This document shows, in pieces, positions 10,150 to 18,979 of a stretch of DNA of 64,000 bases. Where the stretch lies: positions 1,302,001 to 1,366,000 of the forward strand of contig CP113940.1 in NCBI GenBank assembly GCA_029392475.1, written 5' to 3'. Under the pieces are notes generated by a model, which was given only the letters and a program-made list of their open reading frames with translations, did no database searches and was not told where the DNA came from. The translations under genes and the position numbers were made by a program. The stretch's first letter is position 1. Each line of letters opens with the position of its first letter. The DNA comes from Streptococcaceae bacterium ESL0687 (lineage in GTDB: Bacteria; Bacillota; Bacilli; Lactobacillales; Streptococcaceae).

Positions 10150-11145
10150 ATGTTAAAAATCGCATGTTACGGGGTTCGACCAAATGAAAAACCCTACTTT
10201 GAAAAACTCAATAAATATAACTATGATTTAAGTTTAATCGAAGATTTACTGACCCATGATAATATAGATACTACAAAGGGGCAGGACGCCGTTTTACTTC
10301 GCGGAAACTGTGTTGCGGACAAGGAAAATCTTGAAAAAATGAAGTCCTTTGGAGTTCGCTATGTCTTCACTAGAACTGTAGGATTTAACCATATTGATCT
10401 AGATGCTGCAAAAGAATTGGGACTACTTGTTGCGCGTGTTCCTGGGTATTCTCCAAATGCAATTGCAGAACTTGCCCTAACTCTTGGGATGAGCCTTTTA
10501 AGAAATGTTTCTTATACTGTTGACCGTACTTCGCAAAAGAATTTTACAGTAACCCCTCAAATGTTTAGTCGCGAAATCCGCAACTGTACCGTAGGGATTC
10601 TTGGAACTGGTAAAATCGGTCTTGTCGAAGCTAAGTTGTACAAAGGTCTTGGAGCACGCGTTGTAGCCTATGATATTTACCAGTCTGATGAAGCTAAAGA
10701 GGTTGTTGAATTTTTAGAATTAGATGAACTACTTGAAACAAGTGACATCGTAAGCCTCCATCTTCCTTACTTCCCTGGAAAAAATGATAAATTGGTCAAT
10801 CAGGACTTCCTAGCTAAGATGAAAGATGACGCCATCCTCATCAATACAGCAAGAGGAGAACTTCAGGATAACGAGGCCATTTTAAAAGCCCTCCAGGAAA
10901 ATACCTTGGGTGCCTTTGGAACAGACGTTATGCCTAACGAAACAAGCATCTTTTTCAAGGAATTTTCACCAGAAAATCCAATGCTTGATAGCCTAGCTGA
11001 ACAACTGGTAGACCTATATCCAAGAGTTCTTATTACACCGCACATTGGGTCAAATACGGACGAAGCCCTTAAAAATATGATTGAAATCAGCTTTGATAAT
11101 TTTAATGATGTTGAAACCACAGGAACTTGTCCAAATCTAATTTAA
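10150..11145 (+). CDS. D-2-hydroxyacid dehydrogenase (D-lactate dehydrogenase-like)
   Basis: NAD-dependent oxidoreductase that interconverts a 2-keto acid and its D-2-hydroxy acid. Seen: 331 aa; Rossmann motif GTGKIG at residues 152-157; acidic D175 at the end of the next strand (VVAYD), which favours NAD over NADP; catalytic R235 (NTARGE), candidate E264 and H298 (TPHIGSNT). Overall pattern fits D-lactate dehydrogenase, VanH and D-2-hydroxyisocaproate dehydrogenase. The substrate cannot be chosen between pyruvate and branched keto acids. It probably shares the AEC promoter (59-nt gap), and its ribosome site is weak. Most Streptococcaceae make L-lactate, so this enzyme may give a D-isomer. 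Confidence 0.85.
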   Translation: MLKIACYGVRPNEKPYFEKLNKYNYDLSLIEDLLTHDNIDTTKGQDAVLLRGNCVADKENLEKMKSFGVRYVFTRTVGFNHIDLDAAKELGLLVARVPGYSPNAIAELALTLGMSLLRNVSYTVDRTSQKNFTVTPQMFSREIRNCTVGILGTGKIGLVEAKLYKGLGARVVAYDIYQSDEAKEVVEFLELDELLETSDIVSLHLPYFPGKNDKLVNQDFLAKMKDDAILINTARGELQDNEAILKALQENTLGAFGTDVMPNETSIFFKEFSPENPMLDSLAEQLVDLYPRVLITPHIGSNTDEALKNMIEISFDNFNDVETTGTCPNLI

Positions 11146-11150
11146 TAAAT

Positions 11151-11180
11151 AAAAAAGCAGGCCCAAAGCTTGCTTTTTTG
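11151..11180 (+). terminator. Terminator after the D-2-hydroxyacid dehydrogenase gene
   Basis: Stem AAAAAAGCA/TGCTTTTTT extended inward by a G-T and two G-C pairs, loop CCAAA, ending in T6. Confidence 0.85.
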
Positions 11181-11222
11181 CTGGCCTAAAAACCTGGCTA
11201 AGACCTATTTCTTTTGGTTTCT

Positions 11223-11252
11223 TTGTTAATTTTTTAATTTTTTTGCTATAAT
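11223..11252 (+). promoter_or_regulatory. Promoter of the yfhO-like gene, placed for a leaderless transcript
   Basis: -35 TTGTTA (11223-11228), 18-bp spacer, extended -10 TGCTATAAT (hexamer 11247-11252). The start codon A is at 11259, only 6 nt beyond the -10, where transcription itself should begin. No Shine-Dalgarno lies between. Confidence 0.65.
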
Positions 11253-11258
11253 CATACC

Positions 11259-13868
11259 ATGAAAAAATTATCAGAATTTATTAAAGAAAATAAGCTACCA
11301 CTTCTGGCAAGCTTTTTTGTACCGGCCTTTTTACTTACAGTTATTTATTCAATTTTTGGCATTTTTTGGGACGGGGGAACGACCGTTCTAGCTGGAGATT
11401 CTTACCACCAGTATGTTAATGCCCACTCCCTCTATCGGGATATCATGCACTCTGGTAAAGGTTTTTTCTATACCTTTACCAGTGGTCTTGGACTGAATCT
11501 CTATTCATTTTCATCCTATTACTTGGGTAGCTTTTTCATGCCCCTGACCTATTTTTTCACGGCGGAAAATATGCCTAATGCCCTCTATCTGTTTACCCTT
11601 TTAAAATTTGGGACAATTGGGCTGACAGCTTTTGTAAGCTTTAAAAATATGTATAAAGGCATTTCAAGCTGGCTTATTTTACCCCTATCAACAGCCTACT
11701 CCCTCATGAGTTTTTCAAGTAGTCAGAGTGAGATTATCATGTGGCTTGATGTTTTCATCTGGCTGCCACTTATTGTTTGGGGGCTTCACTCCCTCATGGA
11801 TTCTGGCAAGAAAAAACTCTATTTTATTAGCCTGACCATTCTCTTTATTCAAAATTATTACTTTGGATTTATGATGGCTATTTTTCTGGTAGGATACTTT
11901 CTGACCAGATCAACCTTTAATTTTACCAGGAAAAAATTCCTTAAGAATTTTAGGGACTTCTCACTTACATCAATTTTAGCTGGAATCAGCTCCCTGATAA
12001 CCATTCTTCCCATGTACCTTGACCTTAAAATCAACGGTGAAGCCTTAACCCCCATCACTAGGTTATTTACTGAAAAAAGTTGGTACTTTGATTTCTTTGC
12101 TAAAAACTTTCTAGGAGCCTTTGATACCACTAAATATGGTTCAATTCCTATGATTTATGTCGGACTGGTTCCTCTAATCCTTGCCATCTTATTTTTCCTT
12201 GCCAAAAGCATCTCGCTTAAGACAAAATTTGCCTATCTAGCTCTTTTGATCTTTATCAATCTAAGCTTCCACTTAGAGGCGCTTGATCTTCTATGGCAGG
12301 GGATGCACGCGCCTAATATGTTTTTACACCGCTATTCCTTTACCTTAAGTCTCTTAATTGTTCTTATGGCCCTTGAAAGCTTAAGCAGGATTAATGAATT
12401 CAGTAAACGGACAATTACCTACGGGTTTATCTTCTTAGCTACCGGATTTAGCTACGTTCTGGTAAGTGAGCGCTATAACTTTTTAAATAAATACAATATC
12501 ATCTTAACAATATTCTTCCTACTTGCCTATTTCCTTCTAGCCTGGGCCTTTAAAGAAAGGAAAATTAATACCCAACTTTTAATGCTGACTCTCCTTTTTC
12601 TTATGATTGGAGAAACAGGTATTAACAGTTACTACCAAATTAAGGGTCTTTCTAGCGAGTGGGGATACGCTAAAAAATCCCACTATGATGAGCAATACGA
12701 CAAGATTGATCCCTTGGCAAAAAGTCTCGATTCTAAGACCTTTACCCGGATGGAAAATCTTGAACCTGACACAGCCAATGACGGAATGAAATATGATTAC
12801 AATTCCCTAGCCCAATTTTCAAGTGTCAGAAATCGTAAATCAAGTAGCACCCTTAATCTGCTTGGATTTAAATCCCTTGGAACAAACTTAAATCTAAGAT
12901 ATCCAAATAATACCCTGATAGGTGACGGAATTTTTGCCATTAAATATAATATCACCAACAACCTACAAGAAAACAAATATGGTTTTGAAGATACCGATTT
13001 TGATAAACTAAAGGAAAACACCCTGGCCCTAAATCCTGCTATTTTTGTTGCAGGAGGTTATGAGGACGTTGAATTAGTAGAAAACGAAGCCCTTGAAAAT
13101 CAAACCAAGATGCTCAACCAGCTCTCAGGCCTGGATCTTAACTATTTCAGCAGTCAAGCTAAAGGAAGCGAGAGCATTTCAGGAAATATCAGTGCAAATG
13201 ATACCCGGGTTACCCTTAGGAAAAAAGATAGTGAAACGGAGCTATCCTTCTCCTATTCAATCACTGCACCAGCCAAGAAACAACTCTATTTAAAGATGCC
13301 TAATATCAGCTTTTCTGGTGATAAGGGCAAGGATATAAAACTTACCATAAACGATAGGTCTTATACCTTTAATCCTTTAAATACTGGTGCTTTCTTCAAT
13401 CTAGGTTATTATGATACCTCAACACCGATTGACTTTAAGTTAACCGTGCCAAATAATGATAATATCTCCTTTGATAAGACCCAACTTTGGGCCTTGGATG
13501 TTGAAAACTATCAAAAGGCCATTGAAAAAATAAATTCTAATAAAACTGATGTCAAGGTCATTAAAAATGGCCTAAGCGTTGACTATGATGCCAAGACTAG
13601 CGGTGACTTGTTTCTAACTGTTCCCTATGATCAAGGTTGGACTGCATTTGTTGACGGTAAAAAGGTGACTATCGAGCAGGCCCAAACTGGCTTTATGAAA
13701 ATTAAGGCTCCTGCTGGTGAACACACAGTCAAATTAAAATTCCTACCTCAAGGATTTAAACTTGGACTTGTGGCTTTCATTCTGGGCATAAGCACCTTTA
13801 TCCTCTATGAGGGGAGTTTTACCTCTTATCTACTTGATAAATATAAAAAGAAAAAAGAAGGAAAATAA
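11259..13868 (+). CDS. YfhO-family membrane protein
   Basis: Seen: 869 aa. The first 450 residues are a polytopic GT-C-like membrane part with about a dozen helices, including the acidic loop LAGDSYHQYVNAHS after helix 1. A large extracytoplasmic beta-rich part follows (about 470-830, ending VPYDQGWTAFVDGKKV), then one last helix (about 838-858) and a basic tail KYKKKKEGK. Known: YfhO proteins of Firmicutes are implicated in glycosylating lipoteichoic acid or similar polymers from lipid-linked sugars. Start: the ATG is 6 nt after a -10 element and has no ribosome site; the next methionine is residue 62 and would delete the first helix, so a leaderless mRNA is likely. The gene is monocistronic with its own terminator. 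Confidence 0.85.
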   Translation: MKKLSEFIKENKLPLLASFFVPAFLLTVIYSIFGIFWDGGTTVLAGDSYHQYVNAHSLYRDIMHSGKGFFYTFTSGLGLNLYSFSSYYLGSFFMPLTYFFTAENMPNALYLFTLLKFGTIGLTAFVSFKNMYKGISSWLILPLSTAYSLMSFSSSQSEIIMWLDVFIWLPLIVWGLHSLMDSGKKKLYFISLTILFIQNYYFGFMMAIFLVGYFLTRSTFNFTRKKFLKNFRDFSLTSILAGISSLITILPMYLDLKINGEALTPITRLFTEKSWYFDFFAKNFLGAFDTTKYGSIPMIYVGLVPLILAILFFLAKSISLKTKFAYLALLIFINLSFHLEALDLLWQGMHAPNMFLHRYSFTLSLLIVLMALESLSRINEFSKRTITYGFIFLATGFSYVLVSERYNFLNKYNIILTIFFLLAYFLLAWAFKERKINTQLLMLTLLFLMIGETGINSYYQIKGLSSEWGYAKKSHYDEQYDKIDPLAKSLDSKTFTRMENLEPDTANDGMKYDYNSLAQFSSVRNRKSSSTLNLLGFKSLGTNLNLRYPNNTLIGDGIFAIKYNITNNLQENKYGFEDTDFDKLKENTLALNPAIFVAGGYEDVELVENEALENQTKMLNQLSGLDLNYFSSQAKGSESISGNISANDTRVTLRKKDSETELSFSYSITAPAKKQLYLKMPNISFSGDKGKDIKLTINDRSYTFNPLNTGAFFNLGYYDTSTPIDFKLTVPNNDNISFDKTQLWALDVENYQKAIEKINSNKTDVKVIKNGLSVDYDAKTSGDLFLTVPYDQGWTAFVDGKKVTIEQAQTGFMKIKAPAGEHTVKLKFLPQGFKLGLVAFILGISTFILYEGSFTSYLLDKYKKKKEGK

Positions 13869-13886
13869 TCCTTCTCTTTTTCTTTT
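13855..13886 (+). terminator. Terminator of the yfhO-like gene
   Basis: Stem AGAAGGA/TCCTTCT with loop AAATAA, followed by CTTTTTCTTTT. It overlaps the yfhO-like stop codon and reaches the stop of the convergent copY-like gene. Confidence 0.6.
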
Positions 13887-14286
13887 AATCAAAAATGCAA
13901 TTGCATTTAACCATGACCTCACTTGTCTTATGATCTAAGGCATCCCTTAGGATTTCGAGATCAGCTTCAGTAAAATCACTAATTTTAATCAACTCTGCAA
14001 TAGCCTGCACCCTTTGTTTGGTACAAATTTTATCAGCGAGTTCATCTGCCATTTCACGGGCCGCTTCACCCTCAGAAAGTCTAGCTGAATAGATATACCT
14101 TCGCCCCTCCTTTTGAGTGGAAAGCATCTCTTTTTTTACTAGCCTACCAAGAAGGGTTTTTATGGTTGAAAGCTGCCAACCGTGGCTTGGATCAATTTTG
14201 CTGGCAACATCGTCAACAGTGGCTGAACCGTTAGTCCAAATGACCCGCATAACATCCCATTCTGCATCACTAATTGTATTAATCAT
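13885..14286 (-). CDS. copY: CopY/BlaI-family transcriptional repressor with shortened metal tail
   Basis: Seen: 133 aa; winged-helix domain in the first 70 residues (EWDVMRVIWTNGSATVDDVA, then WQLSTIKTLLGRLVKK), typical of the Penicillinase_R family. Known: CopY represses copper ATPase genes, and Cu(I) releases it by binding a C-terminal CxCx4-5CxC motif. Here the protein ends KCNCIFD, so only one CxC pair (C128, C130) remains. The promoter contains a perfect cop box, so it is probably autoregulated. No copA or copZ is adjacent, which is unusual. Start: ATG after AGGAGG. BlaI-like function is an alternative, but the cop box favours CopY. Confidence 0.8.
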   Translation of the reverse strand: MINTISDAEWDVMRVIWTNGSATVDDVASKIDPSHGWQLSTIKTLLGRLVKKEMLSTQKEGRRYIYSARLSEGEAAREMADELADKICTKQRVQAIAELIKISDFTEADLEILRDALDHKTSEVMVKCNCIFD

Positions 14287-14312
14287 GCTCTACCTCCTCT
14301 ATCTTTATAACA

Positions 14313-14341
14313 AGTTTACAGCTGTAAATGTTCTTTGTCAA
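14313..14341 (-). promoter_or_regulatory. copY promoter
   Basis: On the minus strand: -35 TTGACA (14341-14336), 17-bp spacer, -10 TAAACT (14318-14313). The spacer and -10 contain the cop box, so repressor binding would block this promoter. Confidence 0.75.
14315..14328. promoter_or_regulatory. cop box (CopY operator)
   Basis: TTTACAGCTGTAAA is a perfect palindrome containing TACAGCTGTA (14317-14326), which matches the known CopY operator TACAnnTGTA of lactic acid bacteria exactly. It lies inside the copY promoter and about 75 bp from the -10 of the divergent phosphodiesterase gene. Confidence 0.85.
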
Positions 14342-14401
14342 GGTATCGGTTTAACCCTTAAAGGCAATAGCTGTTTCCTTTTATTTAAGAAACTTATTCG
14401 C

Positions 14402-14407
14402 TATAAT
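14402..14407 (+). promoter_or_regulatory. -10 element of the phosphodiesterase gene
   Basis: TATAAT at 14402-14407, about 43 nt before the ribosome site AGGAG of the GDPD gene. No strong -35. Confidence 0.5.
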
Positions 14408-14458
14408 GTAGGTAAATCAGGTATTCAGAACTTAATAAAACTTATGAATAGGAGAAAT

Positions 14459-15214
14459 ATGTACGAAGATAAAATAATTTTTGCCCATAGGGGGCTTCCT
14501 CTTAAGGCTCCTGAAAATACTATGGCATCTTTTAGGCTATTAAAGGATTATAATATAAAATGGTTTGAAACAGACGTCACATCTACAAGTGACGGTGAAC
14601 TAGTTATTATCCATGATGATTTTTTAGACCGAACAACAAACCTACATGGTGAGGTAGCAAGGACATCCTATCAGGACCTTAAAAATCTGGATGCAGGCTT
14701 TTGGTTTTCCCAAGAATTTAAGGGGGAAAAATTACCCCGGATGGAGGATTTGGTAGATTTTATTAATGACAGTAAAATCAATCTAAACCTTGAACTAAAG
14801 GGAATTTCTGGTCCCCGTGGAAACCTTCTGGCTGATAATTTGGTGGTAAAACTTAAAAAACTTTTGGCCCAGATTGATCCTGAGGTTAAGATTTTAATCT
14901 CATCCTTTAATTCAATTATGCTGGCCAAGATGCAGCAGATTGCTCCTGAATATGAATACGCCATCCTCTTTGAAAGACATACCTTGTATCCAGACTGGCA
15001 ACTAATTGCAGATGCCTGCGGCGCAAAAACAGTCCACCTCGAAAATGAACTTCTTACCTATGAAATGGTCAAGGAAATTAAAGATCGTGGTTACAAGGTC
15101 AATGTTTGGACGGTAAATGATCCGTCCCGGGCCAACCAACTCTTTAACTGGGGGGTTGATGGTATTTTCACTGATCAGGCCGACTACTTTACAGGAAGAA
15201 GAATGGAAAATTAA
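14459..15214 (+). CDS. Glycerophosphodiester phosphodiesterase (GDPD family)
   Basis: Hydrolyses glycerophosphodiesters to an alcohol and sn-glycerol 3-phosphate. Seen: 251 aa; signature FAHRGLPLKAPENT (H10, R11, E19), FETDVTSTSDGELVIIHDD with the metal and acid/base residues, LNLELKG, and the C-terminal VNVWTVND and GVDGIFTDQAD motifs of the TIM barrel. No signal peptide or membrane segment, so it is cytoplasmic. The frame is open upstream to 14117, but the ATG at 14459 has AGGAG at the right distance and fits the family length. It is divergent from copY. Glycerol 3-phosphate released here could feed GlpO. Confidence 0.9.
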   Translation: MYEDKIIFAHRGLPLKAPENTMASFRLLKDYNIKWFETDVTSTSDGELVIIHDDFLDRTTNLHGEVARTSYQDLKNLDAGFWFSQEFKGEKLPRMEDLVDFINDSKINLNLELKGISGPRGNLLADNLVVKLKKLLAQIDPEVKILISSFNSIMLAKMQQIAPEYEYAILFERHTLYPDWQLIADACGAKTVHLENELLTYEMVKEIKDRGYKVNVWTVNDPSRANQLFNWGVDGIFTDQADYFTGRRMEN

Positions 15215-15220
15215 AAGCAA

Positions 15221-15254
15221 GCAAATAAAAAGGACCTAGGTCCTTTTTATTTGC
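15221..15254. terminator. Bidirectional terminator between the GDPD gene and leuS
   Basis: A perfect 34-base palindrome: 16-base arms (15221-15236, 15239-15254) around TA, with A-rich outer left and T-rich outer right flanks. It can serve the GDPD gene on the plus strand and leuS on the minus strand. Confidence 0.85.
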
Positions 15255-15264
15255 TTTAGCTTTA

Positions 15265-17778
15265 TTAGTTGGCAACAATATTTACAAGTTTTCCAGGTAC
15301 AGCAATAACCTTTCTAACTGTTTTACCTTCAATATTTGCCTTAATCTCATCATTTGCTAGAGCTAGGGCTTCAAGTTCATCACGAGATAAGTCTTTAGCA
15401 ACAACGGCTTTAGTTTTAACCTTACCGTTAACTTGAAGAACAATTTCAATTTCAGACTCTACAAGTTTAGATTCATCATAGGTTGGCCAGGCAACGTATG
15501 AAATTCCTTCAGTTCCACCAAGTTTAGCCCACAGCTCTTCACTTAGGTGAGGTGCAATTGGAGCTAGAAGTTGGATGAATCCTTTAGCATATTCAAGTGG
15601 GAAGACCTTAGCCTTGTTAGCTGCATTGACAAAGATCATTAGCTGGCTGATTGCTGTATTAAATTTAAGGTTTTCTAGGTGATCCCCTACAAGTTTAACT
15701 GTTTCATTATAAACCTTGTCCAAGCTTCCATCGTTTTCGTCCTTAATGTTATCACGAAGAGCTCCGTCCTCAGTCACATAAAGACGCCATACACGGTCAA
15801 GGAACTTACGAGCTCCGTCCAGTCCTTCTTCAGACCAAGCGATTGAAGCATCAAGTGGTCCCATGAACATTTCATAAAGTCTTAAGGTATCAGCTCCGTA
15901 TTCGCGGACAACATCATCAGGGTTGATAACATTCTTAAGCGATTTACTCATCTTAGCTGGACCTTGTTCAAGCTCCTCACCAGTTTCGATATGAATGAAC
16001 TTGTCCCCTTGTTTTTCAACCTTATCACTTGCTACAAGAGCTCCCCTTGAATCGCGGTAGCTTGTTCCAAGAATCATACCTTGGTTGAACAGTTTGGCAA
16101 AAGGTTCCTTAGTTGGAACTACTCCTAAATCATAAAGGAACTTGTGCCAGAAGCGAGCATAAAGCAGGTGAAGCACGGCATGTTCAGCTCCTCCAATATA
16201 AATATCTACTGGTAGCCATTCCTTAATTTTTTCAGGATCAGCAAGAGCTTCTGTATTTGTTGGATCAATGTAACGAAGGTAGTACCAACTTGAACCAGCC
16301 CACTGAGGCATAGTATTAGTTTCACGGCGTCCCTTACGGCCATTTTCGTCTTCTACATTTACCCATTCAGTAATATTTGCTAGGGGGCTTTCACCAGTAC
16401 CTGAGGGCTTAATATCATTTGTTTTTGGAAGAACTAGTGGGAGCTCTTCAACTGGAACAGCTGTTGTTTCTCCGTCTTCCCAGTGAATGATTGGAATTGG
16501 TTCACCCCAGTAACGCTGGCGGCTAAATAGCCAATCACGTAAGCGGTAGGTAACCTTCTTAGATCCTACTCCCTCTTCCTCTAACCAGCTATTAACACGA
16601 TTGATGGCTTCTTCCTTGTTCAGACCATCTAGGAAACCTGAGTTGATGTGAATACCATCTTCAGTATAAGCTTCTTCTTCAACATTTCCACCCTCAAGAA
16701 CCGGAATAATATCAAGGTCGAATTGTTTAGCAAATTCCCAGTCACGAGTATCGTGAGCAGGAACGGCCATGATAGCACCTGTTCCGTAGCTTGCAAGAAC
16801 ATAGTCAGCAATCCAGATTGGAATTTCACGACCATTAATTGGATTAATAGCATAGGCACCAGTGAAGACCCCAGTTTTTTCCTTGGCAAGGTCTGTACGG
16901 GCAAGGTCAGATTTAAGGGATGCAATACGTTTGTATTCAGCAACAGCTTCAGCCTGTTCAGGAGTTGTAATTTGGTCAACCAGGGCATGCTCTGGTGCCA
17001 TTACAGCATAAGTTGCTCCAAAAAGAGTATCAGGACGAGTTGTAAAGACTGTAAAGTCACGATCTGAGCCCTTGATTTTAAAGTTTACATCAGCTCCAGT
17101 TGATTTACCAATCCAGTTCCTTTGCATTTCCTTGATTGACTCAGGCCAGTCAAGCTCATCAAGGTCTTCAAGTAGACGTTCAGCATAGGCTGTAATTTTA
17201 AGCATCCACTGGCGCATTGGTTTTCTAACTACCGGATATCCACCACGTTCACTGGTTCCATCAGGAAGAACCTCTTCATTTGCGATAGCTGTTCCAAGCT
17301 CTTCAACCCAGTTTACAGGCACTTCAGCCTCGTAGGCAAGTCCTTCTTCGTAAAGTTTTGTGAAAATCCACTGGGTCCACTTGTAGTAGTTTGGATCAGT
17401 TGTATTAATTTCACGGTCCCAGTCATAAGAGAAACCAAGGGAATTGATTTGACCCTTAAAGGTATCAATATTTTGTTGGGTAAAAATAGCTGGATCATTT
17501 CCAGTATCAATAGCATATTGTTCAGCAGGTAGACCAAAAGCATCCCAACCCATTGGATGAAGGACATTATAACCTTGGGCACGCTTGTAGCGGCTTAGGA
17601 TGTCAGTAGCTGTATATCCTTCAGGGTGTCCTACGTGAAGACCTGCTCCTGATGGGTACGGAAACATGTCTAGGGCATAGAATTTTTTGGCACCTGGTTT
17701 TTCACCAGTTTTAAAGGTATGGTTGTCAGCCCAGTACTTTTGCCACTTCTGCTCAATTTCTTGATGATTGTAGTTCAT
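15265..17778 (-). CDS. leuS: Leucyl-tRNA synthetase
   Basis: Class I aminoacyl-tRNA synthetase that charges tRNA-Leu. Seen: 837 aa; HIGH-type motif HVGH (residues 48-51), an editing CP1 domain with the conserved [12 protein letters not shown] segment, the KMSKS loop (AKMSKSLKN), and a C-terminal VNGKVK domain. Start: ATG 17778 ([12 protein letters not shown]) with AGGA 6 nt upstream; longer frames from 17796 would lack a ribosome site. Its upstream region is short and carries no T-box structure that I can see, so it is probably not controlled by tRNA-sensing attenuation. Confidence 0.97.
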   Translation of the reverse strand: MNYNHQEIEQKWQKYWADNHTFKTGEKPGAKKFYALDMFPYPSGAGLHVGHPEGYTATDILSRYKRAQGYNVLHPMGWDAFGLPAEQYAIDTGNDPAIFTQQNIDTFKGQINSLGFSYDWDREINTTDPNYYKWTQWIFTKLYEEGLAYEAEVPVNWVEELGTAIANEEVLPDGTSERGGYPVVRKPMRQWMLKITAYAERLLEDLDELDWPESIKEMQRNWIGKSTGADVNFKIKGSDRDFTVFTTRPDTLFGATYAVMAPEHALVDQITTPEQAEAVAEYKRIASLKSDLARTDLAKEKTGVFTGAYAINPINGREIPIWIADYVLASYGTGAIMAVPAHDTRDWEFAKQFDLDIIPVLEGGNVEEEAYTEDGIHINSGFLDGLNKEEAINRVNSWLEEEGVGSKKVTYRLRDWLFSRQRYWGEPIPIIHWEDGETTAVPVEELPLVLPKTNDIKPSGTGESPLANITEWVNVEDENGRKGRRETNTMPQWAGSSWYYLRYIDPTNTEALADPEKIKEWLPVDIYIGGAEHAVLHLLYARFWHKFLYDLGVVPTKEPFAKLFNQGMILGTSYRDSRGALVASDKVEKQGDKFIHIETGEELEQGPAKMSKSLKNVINPDDVVREYGADTLRLYEMFMGPLDASIAWSEEGLDGARKFLDRVWRLYVTEDGALRDNIKDENDGSLDKVYNETVKLVGDHLENLKFNTAISQLMIFVNAANKAKVFPLEYAKGFIQLLAPIAPHLSEELWAKLGGTEGISYVAWPTYDESKLVESEIEIVLQVNGKVKTKAVVAKDLSRDELEALALANDEIKANIEGKTVRKVIAVPGKLVNIVAN

Positions 17779-17812
17779 AGTTTTCCTCATTATCAATTAA
17801 TTTAATATTTTT

Positions 17813-17821
17813 ATTCTAACA
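17813..17821 (-). promoter_or_regulatory. Extended -10 promoter of leuS
   Basis: Minus-strand TGTTAGAAT: extended -10 with hexamer TAGAAT (17818-17813), 35 nt upstream of the start codon. Confidence 0.5.
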
Positions 17822-17885
17822 CAAATAGCCTGAAAATTGCCATAATCTATTTAAAATATTCAAAGATAATTACCCAGACAAACAA

Positions 17886-17922
17886 AAAGGATAGCCTCAT
17901 GATAAGACTATCTCCTTTTATT
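17886..17922 (-). terminator. Terminator of prs
   Basis: Imperfect hairpin AAAAGGA-GATAG / CTATC-CTTTT on the minus strand, followed by a short T run; directly downstream of the prs stop codon. Confidence 0.7.
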
Positions 17923-17924
17923 TT

Positions 17925-18887
17925 TTAAAACTTGTGTGGTGCTTCAAATAGTGGTGAAAGTGGACGTTTCTCGTGAATACGAATAATCGCTTCAGCAAGA
18001 AGTCCTGAAGTTGAAATTTCAACAATCTTGTCAATCTTGCGATCTTCAGGTAGATAGATTGTATCAGTTACGACTAATTGTTTGATGGCTGAGTTTTCGA
18101 TACGCTCAAGCGCAGGTCCTGAAAGAACTGGGTGAGTACATGATGCATAAACTTCTGTTGCTCCGACCTGTTTAAGGGCGTCAGCAGCAAGAGTAATTGT
18201 TCCAGCAGTGTCAATCATGTCATCAATCAGGATACATTTCTTACCTTCAACAGAACCAATGATGTTCATAACTTCAGCAACATTTGCCTTAGGACGACGT
18301 TTGTCGATGATAGCAATTGGAGTCTTAAGGAACTCAGCAAGTTTTCTTGCACGAGTCACTCCCCCGTGGTCAGGGCTTACTACAACCACGTCATCTCCGC
18401 AAAGTCCTTGACGATCAAAGTAGTCTGCGATAAGTGGCGCACCCATTAGGTGGTCGACCGGAATATCAAAGAAACCTTGAATTTGTGCAGCATGTAAGTC
18501 AATTGTTAGCAAGCGGTCAATCCCAGCTACTTGAAGCATATCAGCTACAAGTTTAGATGTGATTGGCTCACGCGCACGTGCCTTACGGTCCTGTCTAGCA
18601 TAACCATAGTAAGGCATAACAATGTTGATTGTTTCAGCACTAGCACGTCTTAGGGCATCAACCATGATTAAAAGTTCCATCAGGTTGTCATTAACTGGTG
18701 CTGAAGTTGATTGAAGGATGTAAACGTGTGAACCACGAATACTTTCTTCAATATTGATTTGGATTTCTCCATCAGAAAATTGCTTAACTGTAGATTTTCC
18801 AAGCTCAATACCCATGTTGTCAGCAACTTTTTGGGCAAGATCCTTGTTTGAACTTAAGGCAAATAACTTTAAATCTGAATAACTCAT
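17925..18887 (-). CDS. prs: Ribose-phosphate pyrophosphokinase
   Basis: Makes phosphoribosyl pyrophosphate from ribose 5-phosphate and ATP for nucleotide, His and Trp synthesis. Seen: 320 aa; [10 protein letters not shown], the [12 protein letters not shown] flexible loop, [11 protein letters not shown], and the PRPP-binding loop DDMIDTAGT. Start: ATG after GGAGG. A good vegetative promoter (18914-18942) lies in the 92-nt gap to polC, so prs is transcribed on its own, though readthrough from polC is possible because no terminator is seen there. Confidence 0.97.
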   Translation of the reverse strand: MSYSDLKLFALSSNKDLAQKVADNMGIELGKSTVKQFSDGEIQINIEESIRGSHVYILQSTSAPVNDNLMELLIMVDALRRASAETINIVMPYYGYARQDRKARAREPITSKLVADMLQVAGIDRLLTIDLHAAQIQGFFDIPVDHLMGAPLIADYFDRQGLCGDDVVVVSPDHGGVTRARKLAEFLKTPIAIIDKRRPKANVAEVMNIIGSVEGKKCILIDDMIDTAGTITLAADALKQVGATEVYASCTHPVLSGPALERIENSAIKQLVVTDTIYLPEDRKIDKIVEISTSGLLAEAIIRIHEKRPLSPLFEAPHKF

Positions 18888-18913
18888 TACATCCTCCGCG
18901 ATTTCTAGCTTCT

Positions 18914-18942
18914 ATTTTACGTTGATTTACATAAATTTTCAA
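18914..18942 (-). promoter_or_regulatory. prs promoter
   Basis: Minus strand: -35 TTGAAA (18942-18937), 17-bp spacer, -10 TAAAAT (18919-18914). Confidence 0.75.
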
Positions 18943-18979
18943 GTTCTTGTTAGTTAAAGTTTCATTAAAAATCTAGCTT

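Noticed and set aside
14117..14458. Extended N-terminus for the GDPD protein (365 aa)
   Set aside because: It would run across the copY gene and its operator; ATG 14459 has a good ribosome site and fits the family.
17779..17924. T-box leader upstream of leuS
   Set aside because: The region is too short after the prs terminator and lacks the T-box core and antiterminator.
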